Shown: positions 10,701 to 21,424 of the stretch, piece by piece
Layout: each line of letters starts with the position of its first letter
How positions within the stretch are numbered: the stretch's first letter is position 1
NCBI GenBank assembly: GCA_016081115.2
Contig: JABTTQ020000654.1
Coordinates: 372,001 to 436,000 of the forward strand
Direction: 5' to 3'
From: Rehmannia glutinosa
Taxonomy: Eukaryota > Streptophyta > Magnoliopsida > Lamiales > Orobanchaceae
DNA: 64,000 bases
Notes under the pieces: model-generated
What the model was told of the DNA's origin: nothing
The model's database searches: none
What the model saw: the letters and a program-made list of their open reading frames with translations, nothing else
Position numbers and translations under genes: made by a program

Positions 10701-12654
10701 CCATAACTCTGGAAGTAACTCAACGGCCTTGTTTAAGGTCTCGAGCAATTTACAGTCATAAGCGAAATTTTCAGGCAAGCCGTCTGGTATTGCAGATTCG
10801 AAAGTGTCCAATATTACTTTACATGATTGAGCAGCTTCTGCAAAATTTCAAAAGAATGAAGGCATATAATGACTATCACAAGTATGCAGCAAATAGCAAT
10901 GTAGTGAAAAAGCACCAAATGACATGTATATAGTGAGTAACCCCACAAGAAATAAAAAACAAAAAGTAGCACACTACTACACAAAAAGCTGAAGTTTTTG
11001 CAAACACTACCTATATATAGGGATAACTACAAAAACTACCCTTGAGGTTTGACCTACCCAATTATCTTTCAGAAGAATTACAAATACCCCCTTAAGGTAT
11101 TACAAGCTACCCCTTTAGGTTTGTATGCCGTTCTATTGAGGGTGCACTTTGTAAAATAGGAACAAATTTCAAAGTGGTATGTGTAATTCTGTAAGATAGC
11201 TAGGTTTTATTGTGATTAGACTAAACCTGGATGGTATTTTTTGTAACTAACCCTATTATACATTGATAGAGAGAAAGAGAGAGAAGTGTCACATAATAGT
11301 TATATACAATGGAAAATCTTAAAGAAGTACCTGAATACCTTCCAAGAGCCTGCAGTGATTTTGCTTTGAGAAAAATTGCTTCGACGAGCAAACTTACAGC
11401 ATGCATAGACATCGGCAGAGCATTGTCACTTTGAGAATGACGTCTAGGAAGCTCACATCGTCTAACTATACTGATTTTTATTCTGGGAATAACCGCAACA
11501 ATATCTATTCCTTCAAAAACACGAAGAGCAGCTTCCACATTCCCTTTTTGATACTCAAGCCGTCCCAATAAAGCTCTTGCTTCCTAAAAGTTTAAGATAA
11601 TCACTTTCTGAAGTCAAGCCCTAATATTCATGTTCTGATCTTTCGATACGAAATACATGTATAGGCATAATCATAGATTTCAATTAGAACATTGCCCTTG
11701 AGAAATTCTGACAGCATATATCCCACATATGAAGGTATCATGTGCATATAATAAAGGGATCATTACAAAAACTACCCCTGAGCTTTGTATTAATTACAAA
11801 AAAACCACAAGTTCTTGAATATTACAAAAAACCCCATGAGGTTTTTGATTCTTTTACAGTTTGTCCCCTTCATAAGGAAAAAACATTTCAAACACCCCGT
11901 CACATTTGTAAAAATATTGCAATTACCCCCTTATATTTATAACACATAATCAAATCTCAACGTTTTTTTTGTAATTTTCAAACATCTCTAGTTCTTTTGT
12001 ACTTAACCCAAACCTCAGGGGTAGTTTTTGTAATTGTCCCTTTAATAAAAGGTACTGGAGAAATATAACAAGGTTTAAAATAATCCATTAGCCCTCAAAA
12101 TAACCTGGTGCAGTATAGTAACACCAACACAGATATGCCATTTTGCCTCAATCTAATCTCAGATAGTTCGAAATTCAAAATATTTTCGAGTTCAAGTAGT
12201 CAATTTTATGAAATACTTGAAACCATTACAAAAAACATTTATTCAAGAGAGCTTAAAGCTTTCTTTAGATCAAACAAATAGTATAGCATTAGACTTCAAT
12301 GCGCTTCCCCCTTACACATCATGATATCAATGTAATAACAACATATGCACTAAAAGGCCTATTCAATTATCTTACATCTTCTGCCGATTAATTTTTGATA
12401 ATTAACAAGAAAAACAAGTTACAAATAACTATTCCTCAGTTCAAGCCAGAATTACCAACCTCATAATTTAAGTAGCCACTCTCTCGAAGAGATGACTCAG
12501 CCTCTTCTATATTACTGGTGTCAGCTTTCGTATCGGTCTCCCCTGCTCGCGAAGAATATCCACTGGCCGAATAATCCCGAGTAGCCAGAGACTCTGATGA
12601 AGGGATTATTTCATCTCCTCTCATGTGCTCACCGGAGCAAATGCATTTCATCAT
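7783..12654 (-). CDS. NPGR1: NPGR1-like TPR protein (no pollen germination related), five exons, one frameshift
   Basis: In transcription order the exons are 12654-12460, 11583-11331, 10837-9626, 8931-8778 and 8099-7783. All introns are GT-AG and phases match. The predicted protein is about 709 residues, near the family's usual 690 to 740. It starts MMKCICSGEHMRGDE and contains SLATRDYSASGYSSR and ARALLGRLEYQKGNVEAAL, typical of the NPG N-terminus. TPR units follow, such as AEICLSKSEAINPHSASR and ALKSFQKALHIEPNHVPS, and it ends EPVEPFR. NPG proteins bind calmodulin and scaffold the plant PI4K-alpha1 complex at the plasma membrane; NPG1 is needed for pollen germination. Exon 3 has one surplus A in the run at 10094-10097. 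Without it the frame runs from FALLK into GLSLSAQSR as in relatives. This could be a real null allele or an assembly error. NPGR2 is the alternative name. Confidence 0.85.
8158..8660. mobile_element. Older family-2 MITE, split by a younger copy
   Basis: The left end (GGATATTTACAAAAAATTAC) lies before 8226. Internal blocks resume after 8507 (GTATTACAAATACCTCCTTG, then GCAATTTGTAAAATAG). The right end is AAGGGTAGTATATGTAATTA. The same internal order occurs in the copy at 11020-11253, so the two halves look like one older element. Confidence 0.5.
8235..8498. mobile_element. Family-2 MITE with 9-bp target duplication (NPGR1 intron 4)
   Basis: The left end is GGGATAGTTACTAAAACTAC and the right end, reverse-complemented, is GGGATAGTTACAAAAACTAC. 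It is flanked by identical TTTAAAATA at 8226-8234 and 8499-8507. A 9-bp duplication with long inverted ends fits a Mutator-derived (MULE-type) MITE. It is 264 bp long. Confidence 0.8.
9052..9522. mobile_element. Family-2 MITE with duplicated left half (NPGR1 intron 3)
   Basis: The right end is at 9522 and is followed by AAAAAGTAA (9523-9531). The same 9-mer precedes the left ends at both 9052 and 9261. About 209 bp including the flank and the left end (GGGTTAATTACAAAAACCAC) occurs twice in tandem. The second copy, 9261-9522, is the full-length unit. Confidence 0.7.
11020..11253. mobile_element. Family-2 MITE (NPGR1 intron 2)
   Basis: The ends are GGGATAACTACAAAAACTAC and TTTTTTGTAACTAACCC. 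The flanking 9-mers no longer match well, so this is probably an older insertion. The internal sequence resembles the split element at 8158-8660. Confidence 0.6.
11756..12040. mobile_element. Family-2 MITE (NPGR1 intron 1)
   Basis: The ends are GGGATCATTACAAAAACTAC and GTAGTTTTTGTAATTGTCCC. It is flanked by TATAATAAA and TTTAATAAA, which match at 8 of 9 bases. It is 285 bp, the same length as the copy at 23041-23325. Confidence 0.75.
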
Positions 12655-14352
12655 CTTCCTCAATTTTGAAGTCAAGGTCGATTTTTGTTTGTGCAGCCAA
12701 TATATAATGCTCATACCTTCTCATCACAGTAGTTGCATTCCTAATCATCGAAGATCAAAATAGAATTAAACAAATAAACCCCCTCATTAAAATTCTTATT
12801 ACTGAGAAATCACATTCTTTAGTCTTTACATGGACAAAACAACAAGAAGCTTAAAAGAATGAAAGTACTTAAACATGGCATTGTAAATATTTTCACTTTT
12901 TCATTTAAGACTCACCAGAATTACAACCAATAATTGCCCTTTAAGACAAAACTCTTACACCTCTCTTTATGCATTTAAGTTTTCAATCCATCTCCATCAA
13001 AGAATACCAACCATAGAAAAGCAGCATTAAACATGTCTCTTAAATCAAGCAATTACAAATAGTAAACACTTATAACAAAAATTCCAAGTTAAAACACTTT
13101 CACATTACCTCTTTAAGGACAAATTCCTGATAAGAAGCCCAAAACCCGGTTCAAAGAACCTCCAATTTCATCCCAGAGAAATAAAAATAAAAATCAAGGC
13201 TACAAATAAAAGCAGAGCAGAAAGCTATTTACTTGGGAGAAAATTAGTAAACATCCAGGTAGATTTAGCACCAGACAAAACCCAAGAAAGAAAAAAAGTC
13301 AAAAACTGCGACTTTTTTGACAGATAAAAAGCTAAGAAAAAAAGAACCCAATCATATCATTGGTGAAAACAACAAGCAGTTAAAATAATTATAAAATGCA
13401 GATATATAAATAAACTACAAACAATTATTAAAGAAAAAACCTTTTGCTTGGTGAAAGGCATGGCCAGAGCCCACAACGCATAAAATCCATCACAACCCAT
13501 TTTTTTTTTTTTTTTGAGCATTAAAAGCCTTTCATGAATTTTACAGGTTGAGGTTAACCAAGAATCCAAAGCTAATTTTTCTTTTTTCTTTTTCTCTAAT
13601 GGTTTACTACTTTTCAAAAGTCACTATTTTTTGTTTGGGTTTTCAGTAGTGTGAAGTGTCCAAGAAAAAGGTTCAAAAGTCAAAGAAGAAGAAAGGTTTT
13701 AGGTGGTTTATTTGTGAGCATTAAATATGATATCTAACTTCAACCTGAATCTTCCCTTTCAGAGCAGAAGAGCCCTAAATGCAAATACGGATTATTAATG
13801 GCTTTGTTTATTTGCCTAACTCTTCTGACATCAATAAATTATCGTAACATAGTATTTGATGTTAAGATTGAGATTTTGTCCTATTAATTTATTAGTTTTT
13901 GGCTTTGGAATAAATGAAGACAAAGAAGCAGTATTTAGTTCCCACTGTTGGAAGTTTGATTTCAAAAAGCCTTGGAATCAGCATCCATAGTAGTACCATG
14001 CCCTCCAATTAGATATAAAATAAAAATAAAATACATATAAATAATATACTTAATTAATTAGATCAATTTGAAAATCGATTCTGATTATTTTACCTCATTG
14101 ATTGGTTATTCTAATTCATATGAAATATCAACCCCTTCAAAATCTAATTTGATAATTTATAAGTATAGATGTAATCAAACTTAATTGAATTTACCTTTCA
14201 TTTTGAAATAAATAAATAAATGTGAATTCAATACTAAATATTTGACAAAAAAGAAAAAGAAAAATTGGACTCAGTTTTTTTTATAGCCAAAATAAATGGA
14301 TTTTTGAATTAAAATTGGCTATGAAATATAAATATAGGGTCGGGGCCCTAAT
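12655..14352. other. NPGR1-like 5' UTR and upstream spacer
   Basis: The leader and promoter of the minus-strand gene should be here. An in-frame upstream ATG at 12714 would add 20 residues, but family members start at MKCxCSGE, so 12654 is preferred. A 16-base T run lies at about 13500. I cannot place the transcription start or any leader intron. No other gene is seen. Confidence 0.4.
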
Positions 14353-14989
14353 TAGGGGTGTCAATTTGGATTGAGTTCGGGTTCGTGGGTCCGGGTTCAC
14401 AGGTTCGCGTGTCAGAAACAGTCGATCCGAACCCGACATGTTTAATTATTCGTGTCAGAATCTTGAACCCGGACCCGACCTGCGTATTTCATAAATAACC
14501 CAAACTTGACCCGTTTAACCCGCCTAATAAAATTATTTTTATATACATATAACAGTTTTAATTGATTTTTTTTTTAAAATCAATCATTATCATACATTAT
14601 TCGATCATAAAAAATATCACAATTCACACAACATACAAAAAGAAATAACATAATTGCATAAATAACATAATATATTAATCCTATTTTGAGGACAATATTG
14701 AAAAAGACATGCATAATAATAACAAATACATAATTAAGGAGATTTTATCATTTGAGTTTTAAAGATATGTCTTGTTTGTTGTTTTTTCTTACAATTAATT
14801 ATTCACTTAATTTTCTTTTAAATTCACAAATGGGTTAGACGGGTAATAGTAGGTTGACCCTGGCCTGACCTATTTAATTGACAGGTTATTTGGGTTCGAC
14901 CCAATTTCGACCCGGACCCACGAAGCCTGGACCCATACCCATTAATTTTGTGTCGGATTTGCGGGTCGGGTCCTAAATGGACACTTTTG
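14353..14989. mobile_element. hAT-like MITE, copy B, with 8-bp target duplication
   Basis: The left end is TAGGGGTGTCAATTTGG and the right end, reverse-complemented, is CAAAAGTGTCCATTTAGG. Identical GCCCTAAT lies on both sides (14345-14352 and 14990-14997). An 8-bp duplication and CA(R)n-GTGTC ends are hAT hallmarks. The interior is AT-rich with no transposase. GC-rich subterminal blocks (GGTTCGGGT-like and complement) lie at each end. Confidence 0.75.
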
Positions 14990-14997
14990 GCCCTAAT

Positions 14998-15379
14998 CAA
15001 ACCCATATGTGAAAAAGTGAAAATTAAATCCAGATTTTGAACTTATTGATGTACTTAGTTATAATCACAACATTTTGGGCTACCTAAATGATGGGAATGA
15101 AGATTTTGGGACCATTTTTCACTATTAAAACAACTTAAGCACTTAAGCAGTAAGCAACTTTAATCATGTTTCTTGGTCCCCACATTTTTATGTTTAAATG
15201 GGAAAGTCACTCATCCATGATGATCCATCCACTACAATAAATTCTTTTTATCTGGTAATTAAATGAGAGCTTGCAGTATTCTCGTGTAAATCAATTTGAT
15301 GCACATGCTGGTTTCAAGATTATTGTTTTAATTTTTTTTTGGGTTCCATCTCGTGTTACAGATTTTTGAACGTATAATC
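14998..15379. other. Spacer
   Basis: No gene or repeat is recognised. Confidence 0.4.
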
Positions 15380-15572
15380 AATGTTGTAAAGCGCTAGATT
15401 TCGCATTTGGGTGGCGGATTGGACGGCTCAGCACAGAGTGGAGCTATGCGGGTTAGCGGGACTTGGGCGGAATTAGGCGGGCCTAACCGGGAAAAAAATC
15501 ATAGGCGGATACGGGGGGTCTAGCGCCTAGGCAGAGATTAATCGGGGCTAGACAGAGATTTTTATAACAATA
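15380..15572. mobile_element. Small GC-rich MITE-like repeat
   Basis: A 190-bp island, far richer in GC than its surroundings, carries AGCGCTAG/CTAGCGCCTAGG-type motifs and repeated GGCGGA and TTAGGCGGG. The outer edges (CAATGTTGTAAAGCG and TTTTTATAACAATACG) are imperfect inverted repeats. No target duplication could be assigned. Confidence 0.5.
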
Positions 15573-16599
15573 CGTATTACTAGATAGTTTAATGTGATTT
15601 ATTTAACGAATATTTATCATGAATTCAAACAATATAGTACAAGTAGAATGAGAAAGTGGAATAAAATTTTCCCTTTCAACAAGATTTCTACTCTACTTTT
15701 TAATTCTTTTATATTGAATTAATGTCATGTATTCAATATTGTAATTTTTACAATATTAATGTGCTGGGCTAAAATTTCCGTAGGTTTGGCTGTGAGTATG
15801 TGACATCTATTATTCTATATTCCTTTGCTCGTGCAGGAAGTATTTATTGCTAATAAATGAACATGATTAAGAATAAATGAATATTTATTGAAAATACTGT
15901 CTTGTAGTCCACACTCAATGTTGGTACAGTCCACATTCATAACACTATTCACCTATATTTTGTAGATTATAATTTGTTTTTAGATTATAAATTATAAAAT
16001 AAAAGAAAGCAGACATTTCACTCGCACGACTCAAAACTAAAACAAAATAAATCCATGGGCCATGACTGCTTTGTGGGCTACTTGAAGTGAAATTTATGTT
16101 CTGGGACTGTGTGGTTTGTTTGTTAGCTCTTAGGCCCAAATATTCCGTAATGACGTAATTCGGATGGACATTAATCTAACTTGGGGAGTTTGTGCACACT
16201 AGTTTTATTCATGTAAGTACTTTTTCTCGAATAAAGTGGAAAAAATGTTGAGAATTAAAAATAGCGATTGTTTATATATTGTTGGTAAGAAAATAAAAAT
16301 AGCGATTGTTTATATATTGTTGCTAAGAAAATAAGAATGAGTTTAAAAAAATATTTGGTGAAGAAGTTGAAATAATAGCTTATATTTCATTTTTTGTGGC
16401 TTAAATTTTGAAATAGTAATTTAATTTGTAGTGTTTTGGTTAAATTTATTGTGTCACTGAATTTTTTTATTTTGGGTAGAAGTATAGAGTCAGTCAAGAG
16501 GTAATCTCTAGTTAAATGGTCTAATGGTTAGACGAATTCGACCTAATGGATCTACCTGACCCGCAAATCCAGCATCCCAGCGAAATGTCGAATATTTTT
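15573..16599. other. AT-rich spacer
   Basis: A 30-base direct repeat (AAAATAGCGATTGTTTATAT core) occurs twice at about 16256-16325. Otherwise nothing is recognised. Confidence 0.4.
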
Positions 16600-17335
16600 T
16601 AGGAGGCCTACTAATATTTTTCAGTGGCTACTAACACTACAAGAAAACAAGAAAATTCCAACGAAAAAAATCCGTTGGTAGTTGGCCAATTTCCATTGGA
16701 ATTATCGATTCCAACTGAAATTCCAAAGGAAAAGTACCATTGGTATAATGGCCGTTGGAATAACAAAATTCCAATAAAAATTCCAATGGAAAAAAATATT
16801 CCAACAGTACCAAATGGTTTTGGTTATTGTTGGACTTTCTGTTGGAATATTCCAATGATGTTGTAGCATTGGAATTTCCATTGGAATTTTGAAAATTCCA
16901 ACAGTTTTTTATTCCATTGAAATTATTTCGTTGGAATTTGATTGTTTTCTTGTAGTGTAATATTTTCTATTAGAAAAACAAATAATTTTCAGTGGAATTA
17001 CTAAAAATCTTTCAGCATGGTATGTAACAAATTACTAGAAAGTAATTATTTTCGAAGGTACCACTAATATGTTTCACGGATGAGTAATACTTTTGACGGA
17101 AAAACTACTAATTTTTAAGGGGATTATTAAATATTTTTAAGTGAACTACGTACTAAAACTTTTCAGATGAACTACTAATACTTTTCAAATGAAAACCTAA
17201 TACTTTTTCAGCGCTCTTGATACTATATCATTGTCCAATATTACAAAACTAATACTTTCAAGTGAACTATATACTAATACATTTTAGAGAGACTGTTAAT
17301 ACTTTTCAACGAGACTATTAATAACGGTACCAAGA
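16600..17335 (+). repeat. Degenerate ACTACTAATACTTTTCA tandem repeat
   Basis: Units of roughly 20 to 30 bases built on ACTAATA(C/T)TTTTCA(G/A)(T/A)G(A/G)A recur from 16603 to 17330. A CACTA-type element interrupts them at 16635. Copies are diverged and irregularly spaced. Confidence 0.55.
16635..16957. mobile_element. CACTA-type MITE
   Basis: The left terminus is CACTACAAGAAAACAAGAAA and the right terminus, reverse-complemented, is CACTACAAGAAAACAATCAA. Both are followed inward by ATTCCAACG. The 3-bp target duplication TAA is perfect (16632-16634 and 16958-16960). The 323-bp interior is filled with short TTCCA/TGGAA repeats in both orientations and has no transposase. It is inserted in the tandem-repeat block. 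Confidence 0.88.
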
Positions 17336-17340
17336 TATTA

Positions 17341-18092
17341 CAAGAAAATCATTGCTAATATTATAAATGGGTCGGCTTTGGGATTCGTCTAATGAATTTT
17401 GACCCGTTAGACCGTCTGATAGTCGCCAGTCAAATAATATCCTAATTTGTCCATAATTTATTTTTTGCACACGGAAAGTTTTCTAATAAAACTTCTGTCC
17501 AAATTTTAAAATATTGATCAAAGAACGAAGAAAAGAAAATATTGGGGCCTAGAGAATTGGACCATGTTGATTTATTTTTGGCCTTCAATAAATATTGAAA
17601 ATGACAAATCCTGATGAAGCCAAAATCTGTACGTACTGTAAAAGTTTGTCAACAATCAATACGTTGTTTATATAATTATAGCAGTCCACCATGTGAGTAC
17701 CCATATTTCTTTGTTTGTCCATTCTTAGTTTCTTACACACACCCGAATGGCCGAATATAAAATAAAAATAAAAATAAAACATAAAAATAAATAAATGAAT
17801 GAATGAATAAAAGTTCATCAAATGTGTTTTATAGCCATAATGTCGTCACTTTCTGATTGACATAGAAAACTCGTGCCGAATAGATACATACAATAGCAAG
17901 ATTAGAAATCTAAAAACTATATGCAGCCCAAATGTAATGAATAATTTGCCAATATATATGATGAAAGAAACACAACGAAATGGAGTATATGGACTTATAA
18001 TAAGAAATCACACATGGCCAAATAATTGCGATAAAATAAAACAGAGATAAGATATTGAGATTTTGTCCTAATCATGTCACGGTGAGAGTAGA
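17341..18092. other. Spacer downstream of the glycine-rich gene
   Basis: An A-rich microsatellite-like stretch (AAATA/AATG units) lies at 17757-17812. The 3' UTR of the glycine-rich gene should lie near 18092. No other gene is seen. Confidence 0.4.
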
Positions 18093-19021
18093 TCAGTCAT
18101 GTCCAACTCCACCACCACCACCACCTCCAAACCCACCACCAACTCCACCTCCAAACCCTCCACCCTTGCCAAAACCGCCACCAATTCCACTACCTTTCCC
18201 AAATCCTCCTCCAGTACCAAAGCCGCCACCTTTTTCAAAACTACCACCAATGCCACCGCCTTTCCCAAAGCCGCCTGCGATGCCAAATCCACCACCTTTT
18301 CCAATGCCTCCGCCAAGACCACCACCCTTTCTGATTCCTCCGCCAATTCCACCACCAACGCCGCCACCCTTGCCAATTACTCCGCCTTTCCCAATGCCTC
18401 CACCAATTCCACCTCCAATGCCGCCTCCTTTACCAATACCGCCAATCACACCACCTACACCACCACCTTTACCAATGCCACCTCCCACTCCACCACCAAT
18501 GCCATGCCCACCACCAAGACCACCTCCTTCTTTACCAATGCCACCACCCTTGCTCCACCGGCTCCGCCACCAAGACCACCACCTTTACCAATGCCGCCAC
18601 CCTTGCCAAATCCTCCACTGGCTCTGCCACCAAGAAAACCGCCTTTCCCAATGCCGCCACCCTTGCCAAACCCGTCACCACCTCCTAAACCGCCATCTTT
18701 ACCAATGCCACCACCAACTCCGCCACCCTTGCTAAACCCACCACCAAGACCACCTCTTTTACCAATGCCGCCACCAACTCCACCACCCTTGTCAAACCCT
18801 CCACCAGCACCACCTCCCAAACCGCCACCTTTACCAATGCCACCCCCGAAACCACCTCCACCACCAAACCCCCCGCCCCCTCCAAACCCACCGCCTCCTC
18901 CAAAACCACCACCCTTTCCAATAGTCAGAAACTTCTCCTCATCATTTGTATTTCTACCAACTACCACACTCACTACAACAACATGAAAATAAATCAATGA
19001 CAACACCCCAACTCTCATCAT
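18093..19021 (-). CDS. Secreted glycine-rich protein (cell-wall GRP type), apparent frameshift
   Basis: The chosen start is the MM at 19021/19018. It opens a hydrophobic signal peptide (MMRVGVLSLIYFHVVVVSV), then NTNDEEKFLTIGKGG, then about 270 residues of Gly-rich repeats built from GGGIGKGGGLGGG-like units with few other residue types. An in-frame ATG at 19105 is rejected because it lies only a few bases from the TATA box at 19111-19119. The Gly frame breaks at about 18552-18556, where one base is missing relative to the repeat pattern (a GG(A/C)AAGGGT position). The Gly frame then continues in the next phase to GGVGHD and a stop at 18093. Such proteins are usually exported and may contribute to the cell wall. 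There is no conserved catalytic domain, so function is inferred from composition only. The proline-rich frame on the opposite strand is a shadow. Confidence 0.7.
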
Positions 19022-19110
19022 GCCACTTTTCGTTCTCAAATGGAAGGACAAACTGATGAAATTAATTGTGTCAAAAAGTACCTGATTGAAAAATGCATCA
19101 TTCATGAGGG

Positions 19111-19119
19111 ATTTATATA
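19111..19119 (-). promoter_or_regulatory. TATA box of the glycine-rich gene
   Basis: On the minus strand it reads TATATAAAT, about 90 bases upstream of the chosen ATG. This leaves room for a leader of roughly 60 bases. It supports the start at 19021. Confidence 0.6.
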
Positions 19120-20189
19120 CTTAATTTCACCATCTCATTTTAGGTCCCTTTGTCAACTGGATATGCATTAAATGAACTCAACCTCCACCCGTTTCGCCAC
19201 ATTAAGAACAAAACGTGTTTGGTGAAGAAACTCTTTAATGACAGCTTAATTTATCTTTCCATTTAAAGTATGAATCTCCCGACGCATGAACTGGCTCACA
19301 GAGCTAGCTAGCACAAAATTGACATTAATCTACAGGCAGTTGGATTAAATTAAAAGCCAAGTGAATTATTGAATTAACTAAAAATCTTTCATATTTCCTA
19401 GCTCTGTATGTCCAAATTAAATGACAGCTCCTATATTTTATTTGGGTTGGTAGCAAGTAATTTTAAGTACTTCCAGTGGAATACAAACCATGGGCACTTC
19501 AAGTTAATTTTGATATTAAAACATTTTTATGTGATGCGCATTTTTCAAAGTTTGTATTAGTTTTTCTAGTGGGTCTAAAAGCGGATTGTTGGAAAATATT
19601 TAATTTGGATTTACATATGTTAATTAAATGTGTATAGCTGTCTTACGGTTTAATCCAATTAAAGTGATCTAATAAGGTTTTAATTTTGGATTAAAAGGGT
19701 ATCAAATTGTCATGGGATTAAATGTGTAGATACTATTAGGTGATTTTCTATTTGTTGAGGGACCAAATAGAAAATAAAGGGGATACTTATCCAAAATGGT
19801 TATGGTCCCCGGACGACGGTTCATCAGCAGTGATTTATCTTACTATCTTATATTCCACTTTTCCTATTCAATTATGGATAAGTATGTGCTATTTAACGTG
19901 TAATTATTTGTCACTGCTGATGGATTTCTTCTTCAGTTTTCCTTTTTAGACTTGTGCCCTTTTGCTAATTTTGAAACTCATCAGAATAGTTGATGAACAT
20001 GCCATTAATTTGTATGCAAGGGAAATTATCTAGTTTTATCTTACTATCTTATATTCCACTTATCCAAAATGGTGATTTTCTAGTCAGTCTTGTACACTGA
20101 TTTGATGAGATCTCAATCTTCGTGCTTTAAGTTTTTGAGTAACCCATATTCCTCATATTCACGTTTTTTTTTCTTCAACGTATTCTGTT
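19120..20189. other. Spacer with a 47-bp patchwork sequence
   Basis: No gene is seen. Positions 20036-20082 are assembled from three short copies of the region 19739-19860 (see findings). Confidence 0.5.
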
Positions 20190-20735
20190 GTTAACTGCTT
20201 ATATAATATAATCATATTACATATGTAGTATAACCATATTTCATGTGTAATTTAATCATATATGTGTTGCATATATAGTGTATATTTGTTGGTTATGTAG
20301 TATGTCATTGTTTATTACTTGCTTATGTAGTTAATATATTTGTGTTGCATATGCAGTGTATATTCATTACTTATGTAGTATGGATTTGTTGTTTATGACT
20401 TGCGTATGTAGTTAGTATATCCGTGGTGCATATGTAATGTATATTCATTACTTATGTAGTATAGGCTTGTTGCATATGTAGTATGAGTTTGTTGCTTATA
20501 ACTTCCTTATGTAGTTAATGTATGTGTGGTGCATACATAGTGTATATTCGTTGCTTATGTAGTATAGGCTTGTTGCTTATGTAGTATGAGTTTGTTGCTA
20601 TGACTTACTTATGTATTTAACGTATTGTGGTGCATACATAGTGTATATTCGTTGCTTATGTAGTATAGGCTTGTTTTGCTTATGTAGTATGAGTTTGTTG
20701 CTTATGACTTGCTTATGTAGTTCATGGTATATAAA
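20190..20735 (+). repeat. Complex minisatellite of GTTGCTTATGTAGTAT units
   Basis: Short units (GTTGCTTATGTAGTATGAG, TTGCTTATGACTTGCTTATG, GTGGTGCATACATAGTGTAT) alternate in a higher-order unit of about 110 to 130 bp. It is repeated about four times and becomes more regular toward the right. Confidence 0.75.
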
Positions 20736-21424
20736 AGCACCATAACACATCTATACAAGCAACAAATTATACCTTCATAAACAACCTTCGAACTTTAGTC
20801 GAGCTCTAGCAACTATGATGAATTAATTGTCTGCAAATTTTTTCACGCACAAGTGCATTGAAGAAGAAGGAGGAAGGATCTCTCACAATAGTGCATTGAA
20901 GAAGGAGGATGATTGTTCATGTAGAATTTGCTACGAGATTTGGAAGGATTGCGTAATCTCAAAATGAGCTTAATTCCATTAATATTGGGCTATATTGGAA
21001 GATGACTAATTTATCTCTTTGTTTAATTAACAACTTGTAATCTGCAATTTAAACTCTTAAATCGTAGCCCTTGAAAAACATAGATATGTGGGTATGATTG
21101 TTCCCTATGGACTCACCTTATGATGTGGTCTCATATAACCCTCTCCCTACTATATAACAAATTAAAAAGACATGTTTTGTGCGGTGGATAATCAAAATTA
21201 TCCCAAGTCTAACGGATATGAGTGAACAATTGGCATCATAAATACTATCGTCTAGGAGTCTAGGACTGAAATTAAAATATTAAATATAAGTTACTTGTAC
21301 TTGATATGATTGAATGGATTATACATATCAAATAATTTTTTAATGTAACCTGTGTATTTTGGTGTATTATCATTTGGATTATTGTGTCTTTGACTAATTT
21401 ATTATTAGTAGGGTATATAATGTT
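20736..21424. other. Spacer
   Basis: A short direct repeat (AGTGCATTGAAGAAG) occurs at 20851 and 20890. No gene is recognised. Confidence 0.4.

Noticed and set aside
12655..12714. Upstream ATG of NPGR1 adding 20 residues (MSIIYWLHKQ...)
   Set aside because: The family N-terminus begins at M(M)KCxCSGE, so the extension is more likely leader sequence.
18055..18986. Long proline-rich and Thr/Ser-rich open frames on the plus strand
   Set aside because: They are the complement of the glycine-rich gene. The minus strand has a signal peptide, a TATA box and a sensible start; the plus frames have none.
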